Of a DNA stretch of 64,000 nucleotides, positions 10,586 to 21,508 are shown in pieces. The DNA is taken from positions 297,032-361,031 of the forward strand of contig JAKJXP020000044.1 of NCBI GenBank assembly GCA_022225965.2, given 5' to 3'. Below the pieces are notes generated by a model. It was given only the letters and a program-made list of their open reading frames with translations, was not told the DNA's origin and searched no databases. The position numbers and the translations under genes are program-made. Each line of letters opens with the position of its first letter. Positions within the stretch are counted from its first letter, which is position 1. The DNA is from Diatrype stigma. Its lineage: Eukaryota > Ascomycota > Sordariomycetes > Xylariales > Diatrypaceae.

Positions 10586-11596
10586 ATGAAAGGAACACCA
10601 ACCCTCCCTCGCCATCTTCAAGATCTCACGTACCCTTGTATACGTTACAAAGATAACACCCTGGACGACAATCTGCCTGACTTTGGAAGCCCACCCGAAA
10701 ATGTCCCTCTCTATAGGGCACCCACCGTGGAAGTGGGGGCCCTCGACGCTCTTCCCCTGGAGCTGCTTCATGATATAATCTCCCGACTTGATTTGCGCAC
10801 CCTCACTGATTTTCGGCGTGCCAATAGACGCGCTGCACAGCTGGTTGACTCGCTCCCCCAATACCAGGCGATTATCAGGCATGCCCTGAATGCACTGCGC
10901 GGTATTTTAAGCATCGAAACCGGCAGGTGGATCACTTGCAGCACCCTATACGAAAAGCTTTGTACGTCTGGGTGTGAAGAGTGTGGTGACTTTGGCGGCT
11001 ACCTTTATCTCCTCACCTGCAGGCGAGTCTGCTTCATCTGTTTTTCGCGGAACAAACGATATTTTCCACTGCCGCTGAGTAATGCAAGCCTGAAGTTTGG
11101 ACTGGATCGCTCTATCGTGGAAGCACTGCCTTGCATGAAGGTGATAGGGGGCTTATACTCACCAATTGAGAAGGAGGCACCCCCATCTATCCGAGTCGAC
11201 TATGAATCTGCTCTCTGCGCTGGAATTTCACACCATGGGTCGATGGAGGCCATGCAAAACTACGTTGACGCGGAGAATGAGAAATTGCATGCCTACGAGG
11301 AAAGCATTGTACCAGCACAGCAGCCCGGATTTGAGAGGCGCCGCCCGCGACGGCCGCCGATAGGTCATTTGCAAGATGCAACGACAGGGAACCCCTTCCG
11401 ATTTGTGGCAATTGCTCGTGTGCCGTGGCTGAGTCGAACATCGGGAGAGGTGGAATGGGGTTTTCATTGCCGTGGGTGTGAAAAGTACAGACAGCTGCCT
11501 CTTCATCACAGACGGAAATTCTCGGTGGTCTCGTTCAGTGATCATCTGAAAGATTGTGGAAGGATTCAAGATGGAGAGCACGTGGTGGATTCTTGA
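10586..11596 (+). CDS. F-box domain protein
   Basis: An intronless frame of 336 residues. An F-box is clear at about residues 53-92: LPLELLHDIISRLDLRTLTD, then RRANRRAAQLVDSLPQY. F-box proteins bind SKP1 and act as substrate receptors of SCF ubiquitin ligases. The rest has no leucine-rich or WD repeats. It has cysteine pairs at CTSGCEECGD and TCRRVCFICF, and another at CRGCEKY near the C-terminus, which could bind zinc. This is the layout of many lineage-expanded fungal F-box proteins whose targets are unknown. A relic with C-to-T stops lies immediately downstream on the same strand. Confidence 0.85.
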   Translation: MKGTPTLPRHLQDLTYPCIRYKDNTLDDNLPDFGSPPENVPLYRAPTVEVGALDALPLELLHDIISRLDLRTLTDFRRANRRAAQLVDSLPQYQAIIRHALNALRGILSIETGRWITCSTLYEKLCTSGCEECGDFGGYLYLLTCRRVCFICFSRNKRYFPLPLSNASLKFGLDRSIVEALPCMKVIGGLYSPIEKEAPPSIRVDYESALCAGISHHGSMEAMQNYVDAENEKLHAYEESIVPAQQPGFERRRPRRPPIGHLQDATTGNPFRFVAIARVPWLSRTSGEVEWGFHCRGCEKYRQLPLHHRRKFSVVSFSDHLKDCGRIQDGEHVVDS

Positions 11597-13526
11597 TGTC
11601 TGGCTATCAGTGACCCATTGCTCAAAGAGAGAAGTTCCTTCATGCCACCGATGTCCTACTTATATATGCGGTGTGAGCCCCTATTCATCCCTAAAGCCCT
11701 AACGCTAGTACCCCCTTAAGGAGAGAAGGGAGAAGGGGGGCACCATTCGGCACATAACATCCAACAGCAGCACTTAAGCTGAAATTGGGCAAGGTACCAA
11801 GGGAACCTTGACGCCCGGAGATTCTATGATTTTATGCAGAAGACGAGAGCGAGTTCCGCATCTAGTCAGCTACCAACACGTCAAATACCTCACCATTGAC
11901 TTTGGTCTGTACGAGGTCGGTGACATGTACTTTGGATCTCTCTATTCTCCCTGCTGCGACCTTTTCCACCTGGCGATTGGAATACGGCCCGTGTTTCTCA
12001 CGATGCGATAACTGGAAAACCTCAAATTTTCAATGTATCAAAACCACCCTACCTGAACTCTCGAAGACCTGGCATCCTATTCAAGTCGACTACTAGAGCT
12101 TCGCATGGGACGAAACCTCCGCTTTAACGTCTATGAGGTCCACACCCTCCCGGATGAGTTGCGGGACACGTCTGGGAGAAGGTGGCTAGACCGTTGTAAG
12201 TTGTCCAAGTTGAGATTCTTGGCCAACCCCGGCAGAGGATGTTGGATATATGTCCCACACTAGCATTTACCCACCCCCCTACGTTATCCCCCAGTCTTTT
12301 CGATATAGACCGGATGCCTTTTCCTATTAACCAGTTCATATCGAGCATTCAAGAAGAAAGGTGGGGGTCGGTTAATCTGAGGGGGGATGGGCGGGCTTAA
12401 TAAGTCCAGCCCTATGGGATATCTTAGATAGGGGGGTATGTATCATGCAGCAGATGATTCCAAATACTTATATATAGTATCCATAGCCCTGCAATAGTTG
12501 AATTACACGGGTCCTTCCGTGGCTGGGTATCTAGGGAAATATTGATTATGCTGCATGCAAGATAATAGCCAATCGCATTATCAAGGCAATATGGTTGATG
12601 TTGATTTTAAGTTGTGTGCATGAGCTCCAGCCCAATTGAAGTATCCCGATAACCCCTATCCCTCCCACCCACCTGCACCAATATGTGGCACTTTATCTTA
12701 CATATTTGCCGAACCAAACATGACGTCTTTCACTCGGCGATAATAGTCAGTTGCATCTGGTTTCTTTTTGCATGCGAAACGGGTGGCTGGTCGGCCCAAT
12801 TGCGGGATTGCGGCTAGAAAAGCACAATACAACCTGATACACACAGGAGAACGCCATCTGACTAAGACACAGCTATGCTCACCGCTACCGCCTCGAGAAC
12901 TATCACTACAGCGACCATGCCAGACTGCATAAAACCTCCTGTGATATTGAGTGATCATTCAATACGAGCAATCTAAAGCTGGCGTACCGGCCCGTTGTCG
13001 AAAACACATATCCTGTATAATACGATTACGACAAGGGCCACAACTAATAAGGTAGTGGGACAGCTCATCAATTCTCCGGGGGCTATCGTTCCGTCCGGCG
13101 ACTGCAGCCTGATATATGATGTGGCAGGATGAATCAGTGCCTACCTACCTTGGTAGCATATCACGAAGCGGTGACTTCCAGATGTAGCTTGTGTCCTGGC
13201 ATGATAGGCGGCTTATGAGACCGTTCAGCAGGAAACTAGCGTCCACTATTGATGCATGTTATGATGTAGGTTTGGGCCAGCCCTTTCCTTCCCCGCAAAA
13301 CGCAAGTATGACGATACGATCATGAGTATAAATAAACGGCTACATCTGCTTCGCAATGGCGGGAGAGCTGCTTGTATGTCGAGAATTCGAGCTCCCCTAG
13401 CGGTATTAACAAGTGACCGGCATCCCCGAATCAACGGAGACCATTATCACCCTTTGTATTGGTTCTAAACAACGATATTCAATAGTTTTACCTTAGCATA
13501 CCGTGGACGACCAACATCTGGTAAGC
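11597..13526. other. Intergenic region containing a gene relic
   Basis: Apart from the relic at 11779-12263 I see no gene. The remainder is ordinary-composition intergenic DNA, ending in the promoter of the downstream hydrolase gene. Open frames on the minus strand at 12698-12958 and 13246-13434 show no recognisable features. Confidence 0.45.
11779..12263 (+). pseudogene. Relic of a small fungal protein, possibly 2EXR/F-box-like
   Basis: A single frame stays protein-like from about 11779 to 12263 but carries internal TAA (about 12009) and TGA (about 12058). Recognisable stretches include HVKYLTIDFGLYEVGDMYF, LENLKFSMYQNHPT, TLEDLASYSSRLLELRMGRN and YEVHTLPDELRDTSGRRWLD. Both stops are one C-to-T step from CAA and CGA, and no frameshift is needed to read through. 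The pattern of a 'head-for-the-strand' segment (VKYLTID), 'LENL' and a C-terminal basic stretch recalls fungal 2EXR-type hypothetical proteins, but that is an impression only. Alternatively it is a very small gene with introns that I have not resolved. Confidence 0.4.
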
Positions 13527-15166
13527 ATGGTTCGTATCGGCCTTCCAGGGCTTGTCGTGGTCTCGGCAGCCAAGCTCGCGTCATGCCAGTGCCAGAACCT
13601 CACGATCCCGATCTCCATATCATCTCAGAATAGCAAGTTCAACCTCACAGCGCCATCCAGCAACATCGAGGTGACGAACTTCATCCTCAACCTCGCGCAG
13701 CAGGGCAACAACTTCACGGAGGATATCGCGACTGGCGTAAGCTTTCAGCCCAAACCTAAGAACGAACAAGAAGGAACGAAAGAAAAAGAAAACAGCAGGG
13801 ACTGACTAGCAGATGTGAGGTGGTCAAAAACAGTACGCGACAGTATCGGGCAACTACTCCATAGCGGCGCAGTACTGCACGCCGGACGCGGGGCCCGGCA
13901 CGGCTCTGCAGGTGCTGACCCACGGCGTCGGCTTCGACCGGTCGTACTGGGACTTCCCGATCCACGACCACAACTACAGCTACGTGGCCCAGGCCCTGGA
14001 GCGGGGGTACAGCACCTTCGCGTACGACCGCCTCGGCATCGGGCAGTCGTCGCACGGAGAGCCCGTCAACGAGATCCAGTCGACGCTCGAGGTCGCAGCG
14101 CTCCGGGCCCTGACGACGGGCCTGCGGAGCGCTACGCTTCCCGGAATCACCGACTCGTACGCCAAGGTCTTCCACGTCGGTCACAGCTTCGGCTCCATTC
14201 AGGTGAGGCCTATCTACCTATGGTTTTGCTCTCTTTGAACGCCCCCCTTTTCCTTCCAGGGGGGAGGGGGGTGTTATTTAATAAGCCTCCTTTTCGAAAA
14301 TGCACATGAGCACGAACGAGAATGCTTCGCTCGTGGCACTAGGATGCCTTCCACTGACCCCCCAAAACCGTGCATATAGACCTACGGCCTCACGGCAGAA
14401 GTCGCCGCGGAGGGCAAGGGCGAGACCATCTCGGACGGCATCGCGCTCACGGGCTTCAGCGCGGCGTCCCAGTTCGTCCCGTACTTCCTCTTCGGCGGGC
14501 AGTTCGTGTCCGCGCCCACGCTTCCCGCCGGGGCCGGCGCGTCCTACGCCAACGGCTACCTCGCGGCGGGCAGCAACTCGTCCGTGCAGACCAACTTCTT
14601 CGCGCCCGGCATGTTCGACCCGGAGGTGCTGGCCGCGGCGGCGCGGACGGGCCAGCCCGTCACCGTCGGCGAGCTCTTGACGCTCGCGGCGCCGGCGTCT
14701 AAACCGAATGGGTACAGCGGACCGGTGCTGGTGGTGACTGGAGGTAATAAATCCTTAACCCCCCCCCCCCCCCCCCCCCACACGCCCCTTATTTATCCCC
14801 AACCCCTATTGCCTCCCGGGTATGTTAGGACGCAATTGCTGATAAGAGAGCTCGCCTCGTGCCTGTTCATCAATCATTAGACCGAGATATCCCGTTCTGC
14901 GGTGGTGACTGTACGACTTCCAACTCCTCGCTTCCAGCCATGCTACAAGCGAGCTTTGGCAACGCGAGCGATTTCAAGACAACCATCGTCCCTGATGCGG
15001 GGCACGGCCTGAACTTAGTGAGTTGTTACCCTCTGTACACCTGAGCCTTGGCTCCATAGACTTTCCTGCCATGTAATGGGGAGTCCACTGACCCGAAGAA
15101 TAGGAGTATACATATCCCATAACCTACGCAGCCATTCTTGACTTCTTCGACAGATACGTCTCTTGA
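13527..15166 (+). CDS. Secreted alpha/beta-hydrolase (esterase/lipase-like)
   Basis: Five exons, 13527-13736, 13834-14202, 14380-14743, 14881-15017 and 15104-15166, give 380 residues. All junctions keep frame with GT..AG introns. The N-terminus (VRIGLPGLVVVSAAKLASC) looks like a signal peptide, and N-glycosylation sequons follow (NLT, NFT, NYS). The nucleophile elbow GHSFG places the serine at about residue 188. A candidate catalytic acid lies in VVTGDRD (about 315-317) and the histidine in PDAGHGL (about 356), so the triad is complete. An oxyanion-type LTHGVGFDRSYWDF segment comes early. Likely an extracellular ester hydrolase; substrate unknown. Intron 3 contains a 21-C homopolymer (14759-14779), a place to suspect sequencing error though it does not touch the coding sequence. 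I chose the ATG at 13527; an in-frame GTG lies 24 nt upstream. Confidence 0.85.
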
Positions 15167-15558
15167 TTCCTGTTGGCTTGGCGGTTTACCATATGGAGAC
15201 CGCATTTCGGTGGATCAACTTGTATGGTACCTAGTAAATTTAGATTGTGCGAACCTTTCAATACGACGGCACAGGTATAAACTGAACTATGATTTACAAA
15301 ACTGCATTTAAGCGGACAATCAGAGAAGTCTACGATCTAGTTGTACCTGGCATGGATGTCGATTAAATGACATACATCTTATCTACGTTTTCGTCAGTGT
15401 GTGGAGTGGCCGTGACAGGGAATTTAGAAATTGGGAGCATGGGATATATAGGATCATGTAAGCTCACCCCGATCAACATAGTAGATATATACCGTAGCAC
15501 TGAAACATATAGATACTTCAATATGGTATAGATCATCGAGTTCAGAGAACACAATGCA
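15167..15558. other. Short region between convergent hydrolase and NLR genes
   Basis: This is the 3' region of two convergent genes, AT-rich and without a convincing frame. A minus-strand open frame crossing 15363-15731 overlaps the NLR 3' end and is probably chance. Confidence 0.5.
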
Positions 15559-18500
15559 TTATGCACCTGTTGATGTCCCCCAGGGGTCCGGAAACAACGA
15601 AGATGCGCTCGGGTCAGAGCGAACAACTCTAGCGCCGTGCCGACGCCGTCGAGAGAACTTGACCGCACCCGGCCCTGCGCTATTATCCTCTGGAACACCA
15701 CCTCCCTCGTCAGGAGGCCCGAAAGGGACATGCACCTCGAAGAAATCTAGGCCATGATGGAAGATAATCACATCATCTCTTCGCGCTAAGGCCACGCTTC
15801 CATTGCATGTGACAGCAAACTCCAAACCCCCCACGTTGTACCAGGAAAACGGGATGAAGAAATGTCGACTGTAGCCTGACTCTGCCACGGACGAATCGAT
15901 GTTGAGGGAGCATACCCATCCGTGAACATCGAGGAAGAGTAGCTTGGTCTTGTATACTCCAATGACTGTTTTGATCTGTCCTGTAAGCGTCTTGTATTCC
16001 GTAGTGGGGTTCGCGGATTCGGTCTGCAGATCTGTGATACTAGAAACGGGATATAACTGGATCTCGGGGGACTCTTTGTTGTTTGGGTGTTTGGAAAATC
16101 TGATGCATAGATTTCGGTTGTTTCTGCTGGGGGCGACGTAGTCTAAAGTGGCTTCAGATCTGATGCCGCCACTTAGCAGGGCAATACCCTGTGGGGGCGA
16201 TATTTGAGAGAGGGATTCCCACGCGAACATGTGGACATGGCTATCCTCAATGAGCAGTAGGTTGCCCGGGGAGGCCGGATGATTGATCCAACGCCATGAT
16301 TTTGAACCTTCCCTGGGACGGACACCAATCCGTGTTGCATCTATCACGCTCCAAACTTCGTCGAGCGCGTCGGTTGAGACAAGGAGAAATCTCCCAGATG
16401 GGTCGAAGAGCATCTGTTGGACAGGACGGTTCATTTTCCCACTTAACGTTGGCTTAGCGACTCGCCATTCGTCCTCTGCCGACACCGACGCTGATCTTAC
16501 GCTGAATCGGCTCGCGGTATCGCACACAGCCAGTGTGTCTGTCGCCGCACACCATGCAAGTAATTTAACAGCGATGACCATAGGCTTGATTATTTGGTAG
16601 GCCTCTTCGCCTGTCTGAACATCGAATGCAGAAACAGAGCCGTTTTCTCGGCCTGCAATGATCCAGTTTCCACTAGGGTGTGCGCATATCGTCGTGATCA
16701 TAAGACTTTCGCTCATCGGCTTATAATCGAGGAGGGCTGGTCGTGATACATCCGGGCTGTAAGAATATTCAGGGGTAGCATCCTTGCGTTCTCCATTGCG
16801 AACCAACAACGTAGGCTCCCAAATGTTGCACTGGTTGCTTCGGATGTCAAAGAACCGCAAGTTGTCAGATGCCCATACAATTCTTCTGATGTCGTAGTCA
16901 CACATAGAAACTCTATATAGGAGTTGTAGTGTTGTAAAGTCGAACAGTTGGATCGTGCCGTTTCCATCGCCGGTTGCCAAGATGTTGCCATCTGGAGACG
17001 ATACAAGCGCGTGAGCGGAGGTTTCTATAACCGCCCGCTGTTGACCATCAAAGGGGTTGAATATCACCAAATCCCCATCCTGATACGCCGCCGCTGCCAG
17101 CTCAAGTTCTGGGTTAGGATTGATTGTAAGCCCAATTAGTAAAGGCGCCGGGTATTGCCCACGATCGCCTTTGTGAAAGTGGCTTAACCAGGAATTTGTG
17201 TCTTCAAGGTCCCAGAAACTGATAGGTCGATTCCTGTAAGCGACCCCAAGGATATTCAGCTCTGGGGAGATGGCTATGTGAGTAGGAGGCCTTTGGTGTA
17301 CTATACTTGGGTCCTCCTGGTCGTTCATATCAAAGAAGTTCGAAGTGAACAGGTGACTACCCGTAGTCACATCATAGGAATGAATCTGATTGGATCGAGT
17401 TATAACTGTTAGAAAGGCATCCTGGGCGTCAAAGCTCAGCTCGAGGATATAGTCATTGGTCTCTACAGACCATAATTGAACACTAGTCTGAAAGTCCCAC
17501 AAGATGAGCCTTTTCAGACCACATGAAGCAAGTAGGTCCGTGTTATTAGCGAAGCAGACATGCCGGGCTGGCTCAGAATGGTTTAGAGCTTTGATCTCCT
17601 CAAACGTCGTAGTTCTGTATAGCAATACATTTCCCGTGGATAGCCCAACTGCTAAGCGCGAGTCCTTGGAAGAGATGGACAGTGGCTGTCCGTCGTTGTA
17701 GACAATGCAGGATATTCGGTCATCCCAATCCTTGTCGGAGACCCCTACCATTGTGATGGATCTCATCGGGTCATTATATTCCTGAAATATCATGGAATTG
17801 ACCGGACATAGTGGTGGAACGAGAAAATGGACCGAACCTGGGACTGCGGCAATACTCCTGCCAAACGCTCCAACTAGGCGGATGAGATCCTCTGCCCATG
17901 ACTGAAGTCTCATGACTTCTTTAACTCTTGGAGATTGCTGTTTCGTTCCCCGCCCTAAGTACGCTTTGAGGTTTCTTGACGTTTGCAGAAGAGTCTCGAG
18001 AGATCCTGCTCGTGCGATGAACTCTACCCATCCAAGGACGTTTGTCTGAAAGAATTGGACTAACAGGGCCAACAGGTTATCGAGTGTTGGGGACTCGGCA
18101 AGGTGATAGGAGAATTGTGAAGCTGCGTATTTTGCAAATACACTCCTTTCCGAAGATTTGAGTGTTTTCGCAGGTGAAATTTTTCTTGTCTTAGACGACT
18201 GAAGTTCTTCGCCGCACAAGTACGTCAAACAGACTTCGGCAAGCCTGGAATGAGCGTACCCAGGATCTAACTCCTGGCGGGTTAGGAATGATCTGACCGT
18301 CTCGTGCACTACCTGTACCGTGTTGTCTGCACGCACATGGACCATGGAACCAGTCATGTTGCCGATGACGCATTCCAGTCTTGGAATTACATGGCCAATA
18401 TCCAATGTTAAAGCCTGTTTCAGTTCTTCGACCGAAAGGGGTCGCGTGGCAAAAACTACCCATCGGAAGATAGCTTTCACCAATGTTTCATTCCGAGGGA

Positions 18501-20977
18501 CAGCTCGGATGCTCGCCATGATACGATGATAGACTGAATCCAACCCAGACGGAACCTCATCCAGGACCTCGTTGATGTGTTGCTCGCTATAAGTCACGCC
18601 AAGCTCTTTCGAAACTAGAGATGCCCATAGAAAGGAACCATTCGATTTGACAGCGATGCGATCGACGAGGTCGCGACGAGCTCCTGCATCTTCGATAGGC
18701 AGTATATCTTCGGACGCTTGGAGAAAGTGGCGGATATCATCTAGTGTATCTTCCTCTGTGATAGATTCCGTCTTGACAACTAGTTTCTCTTGGTTGAAGA
18801 GTCGCTCCACGTCAGGTAGAGGCCTGCTGGTGATAAATATCCTCAACGGAATCAGCTGATCTATTTTTGACAGCAGGGACACGAGTGATGCATAGTTCTC
18901 GCATTCGTCCAGTGCGTCAATGACCCAGTATATCGGTTTGCGCAGTGGGACACGTAGGATACGCGTCAAAAACAGCGTCTTCCAAACAGAGTTCGCATCG
19001 CTTTTGTTGAAGTATTCGGCATCTTTGACGATTTCAGTGAGTTCTTGGCAAGCAAGGGGGTTGATTTTCGCCATCTGATAGGCTAGAGAGCACAGCATTG
19101 CAGATACGTTTGACCTTTCCCTGTTGTTATGCCTGAAGAAGTAATAACAGCAGTCATCATTGCAAGTTTTAAGGTATTTTATAACATGTCCTGCCATGAC
19201 GGATTTGCCGGTTCCTGGTTTGCCGCGAAGCCAAAAGGTTTTGGGAGCCTTTGCTATTGTGGTGTCAGACTGACCTGAATGCCAGTCTCTGAAAGAGACT
19301 CTAGCAGTTAGCCAAAGACAGGACCCATCTAGTTGTATATCATTTAAATTCGTTAGTTCATCCTGCGGTTGATCTATTGTGTTGAGGTAATGTAATATGA
19401 GCTTCAATTGGTCTCGAGACTCTGTGCGTTGAGACGATGCCCCTAAGACATTGGTCAGATCTAAGACGAAAAGTGTATCATGGCCATGGAAAGCTCTATC
19501 AATATAGGATAACGGGTAAGACTTGCAATCATGTTCGGCGGCTTCAACGATTGCTGCCAAGGCATTTCGGACAGCAACATAATTCGGATCTTGTGGGCTG
19601 CTGAATTTGCATACATGGCGGTGATCTGCATTCAATGGATGAGTCCGTTCACGAGGAAGTCCTGCGTGCCATTAGTGACTAACCATTTGGCTAGGATGTT
19701 AAGTTATCGATACCCATTACAGCAGAGTCCTTCGAAACAACGAGGTCTTTGGTATACCCAAGGTTAGTCTTCATCGTCTCATAGAATGAGTAGACATGTA
19801 GATTGTCGTAAACATGTCGGAAGTCGTCATTAATAGCCTGATTCAATGTCAGAAACATGAGACACCAAGGTAGAAGTTTCGAACTTACCTGAAGCAATAC
19901 AGAGTTTGGTATTAGATCTTGGACATAGCTCTTCTCCGCAAGGGAAGCGGATAACACGTTTGAGAGCAACCGAGCCGAGTCTGCACCTCGGTGAGGTGTA
20001 CCGAGAAAGACCATTCCTCGAATGCGTTGTGCTAACTGGGCATAACTAGGGTCTCTTGTTGCTAACAGGTATGCCTGCCATAGTCAGCAAAGCTTGGTAT
20101 GTGATCCGTTCGAAATTAGGTTCGCTTGCCTTCTTGATCACCAAGCCACCCATACTATGGCCAACTAGGATGATAGGGCACTGAGTTATTAGTCATTAGT
20201 ACGAAGTAGGGACACAAAAGGCATGCGTACTTACCCCTTTACTTGCCCGCAACTGGGGACAATTGTCGAGATCGGCCAGGAGCCCCTTACCAAAATCATG
20301 GACATTGAGGACATTCCCTTTCCGCTCAGCCCAGTCCGAGTTATAGCCATAGCTGGATATGCGTGCATTTTCAAACCCCGGCTCGGAAGGAAGCCATTCT
20401 TTCGGCCAGAACTCCGCGGCATCGGCCGACTTACTCCAAGTTTTACGGGAACCTCCTTTCAAGCCATGAACCTGTGGGGGGACATGTAAGCGAGAACTAC
20501 AAGGCCCCTGCGTTGAAGGATGCACTGACAAAAACCAGGTCTACATAGGTTTCAGGAGGCTCATAAAGGAGGTTTAAACCCAGGGCGCCCTTAGCATCAT
20601 CGACTGTCTCCGCAAGGCGTCGCGAGGATGTTGTGAGCCGACTCAAATGACGTTCGAGAAAGAAGAGACTAGAACGCTTCGTCCCGCTTCGTGAAATATC
20701 GGATTGTGTCTGCCAAGATTAGTCACGATGCTCTGAATATAAATAGGGGTGAGCATGTAGTATGTTGCTATACTAAAGCACGCACTAACTCCATTGAAGC
20801 CCGGCTAAAGGTGCACTCGGGAGATTCCCGAAAGTACGGATGAAAACTATCGTCGAGATCGAAGATCGACCATTCGGCTCTCTTCAGTTGTACCGCAGAA
20901 AATACAGTTCGAATGTTGACAGCTTCGACGACATCTATTCTAGGCGTGTACTTGATGTCTGATGCTCGTGTGGGCAT
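15559..20977 (-). CDS. Hydrolase-NACHT-beta-propeller STAND protein (fungal NLR)
   Basis: Seven exons on the minus strand: 20977-20786, 20709-20530, 20471-20235, 20180-20130, 20074-19889, 19837-19714 and 19661-15559, totalling 1,690 residues. Residues 1-64 are a leader. A lipase-like alpha/beta-hydrolase domain follows (about 118-320), with GHSMGG placing its serine near 212 and VFLGTPHRGADS after it, as in PGAP1/SesB-like effector domains. After a linker (NADHRHVCKF) comes a NACHT NTPase: Walker A GKPGTGKS at about 470-477 and Walker B VIDALDEC at about 571-578. The C-terminal ~700 residues contain degenerate WD-type blades such as LILWDFQT, ISFWDLED, IQLFDFTT and VSAFDVQTG. The family includes heterokaryon-incompatibility and immune-like receptors: ligand sensing by the repeats, NACHT oligomerisation, effector activation. 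The repeats are diverged, not the near-identical fast-evolving kind. Intron 4 is GC-AG. A start further upstream is possible. Confidence 0.88.
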
Positions 20978-21508
20978 GATAGTTTGAAAATATTACTACT
21001 TAGATCCTCTGTAGCATTGGGCGGGGTTAGGCAGCTGTTAAGGTCGCATTGCAGTATGAGCCCTTGTCATCACCCTGGCAGCCTGGCTGAGCGGGTCAAA
21101 GACTAGGCGCCTAATGCACTTATGCTTACAGTCACAACTTTCAGATGGCCATATTCCCTTGATTGGTCGGTTTAGAATAATGTGGTAAGGAGTCTCAATG
21201 TTCTTGTACTTTCTTTGAAGACTGAGATGATAATGAAGACTCGTAGTAGCCAAGATGAATATAGGGGTGGGTCACCTTCGCACCATCAAGCCGACACCAA
21301 TGCATGGCATTTTTGGTGAAATGAAGGCTTGGGAGATATACTTGATAGTCCCTTAGCTTAGAACTTGCCCCTCGTGCACAGAAACTTTCAGTATTGAGGC
21401 CCCTGAGAACAGCCGAATGAATTCACGAGGGGATTAGCATGATTTGACAACAATAGCATATTAATATCATCTGACTGATACTTCACTACTTCGCGCACCT
21501 ACTTCTCA
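20978..21508. other. Region between the NLR start and the fucosidase end
   Basis: It holds the NLR promoter and the 3' flank of the fucosidase, both on the minus strand. No coding signal is recognisable, and no clear TATA box is seen. Confidence 0.5.
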
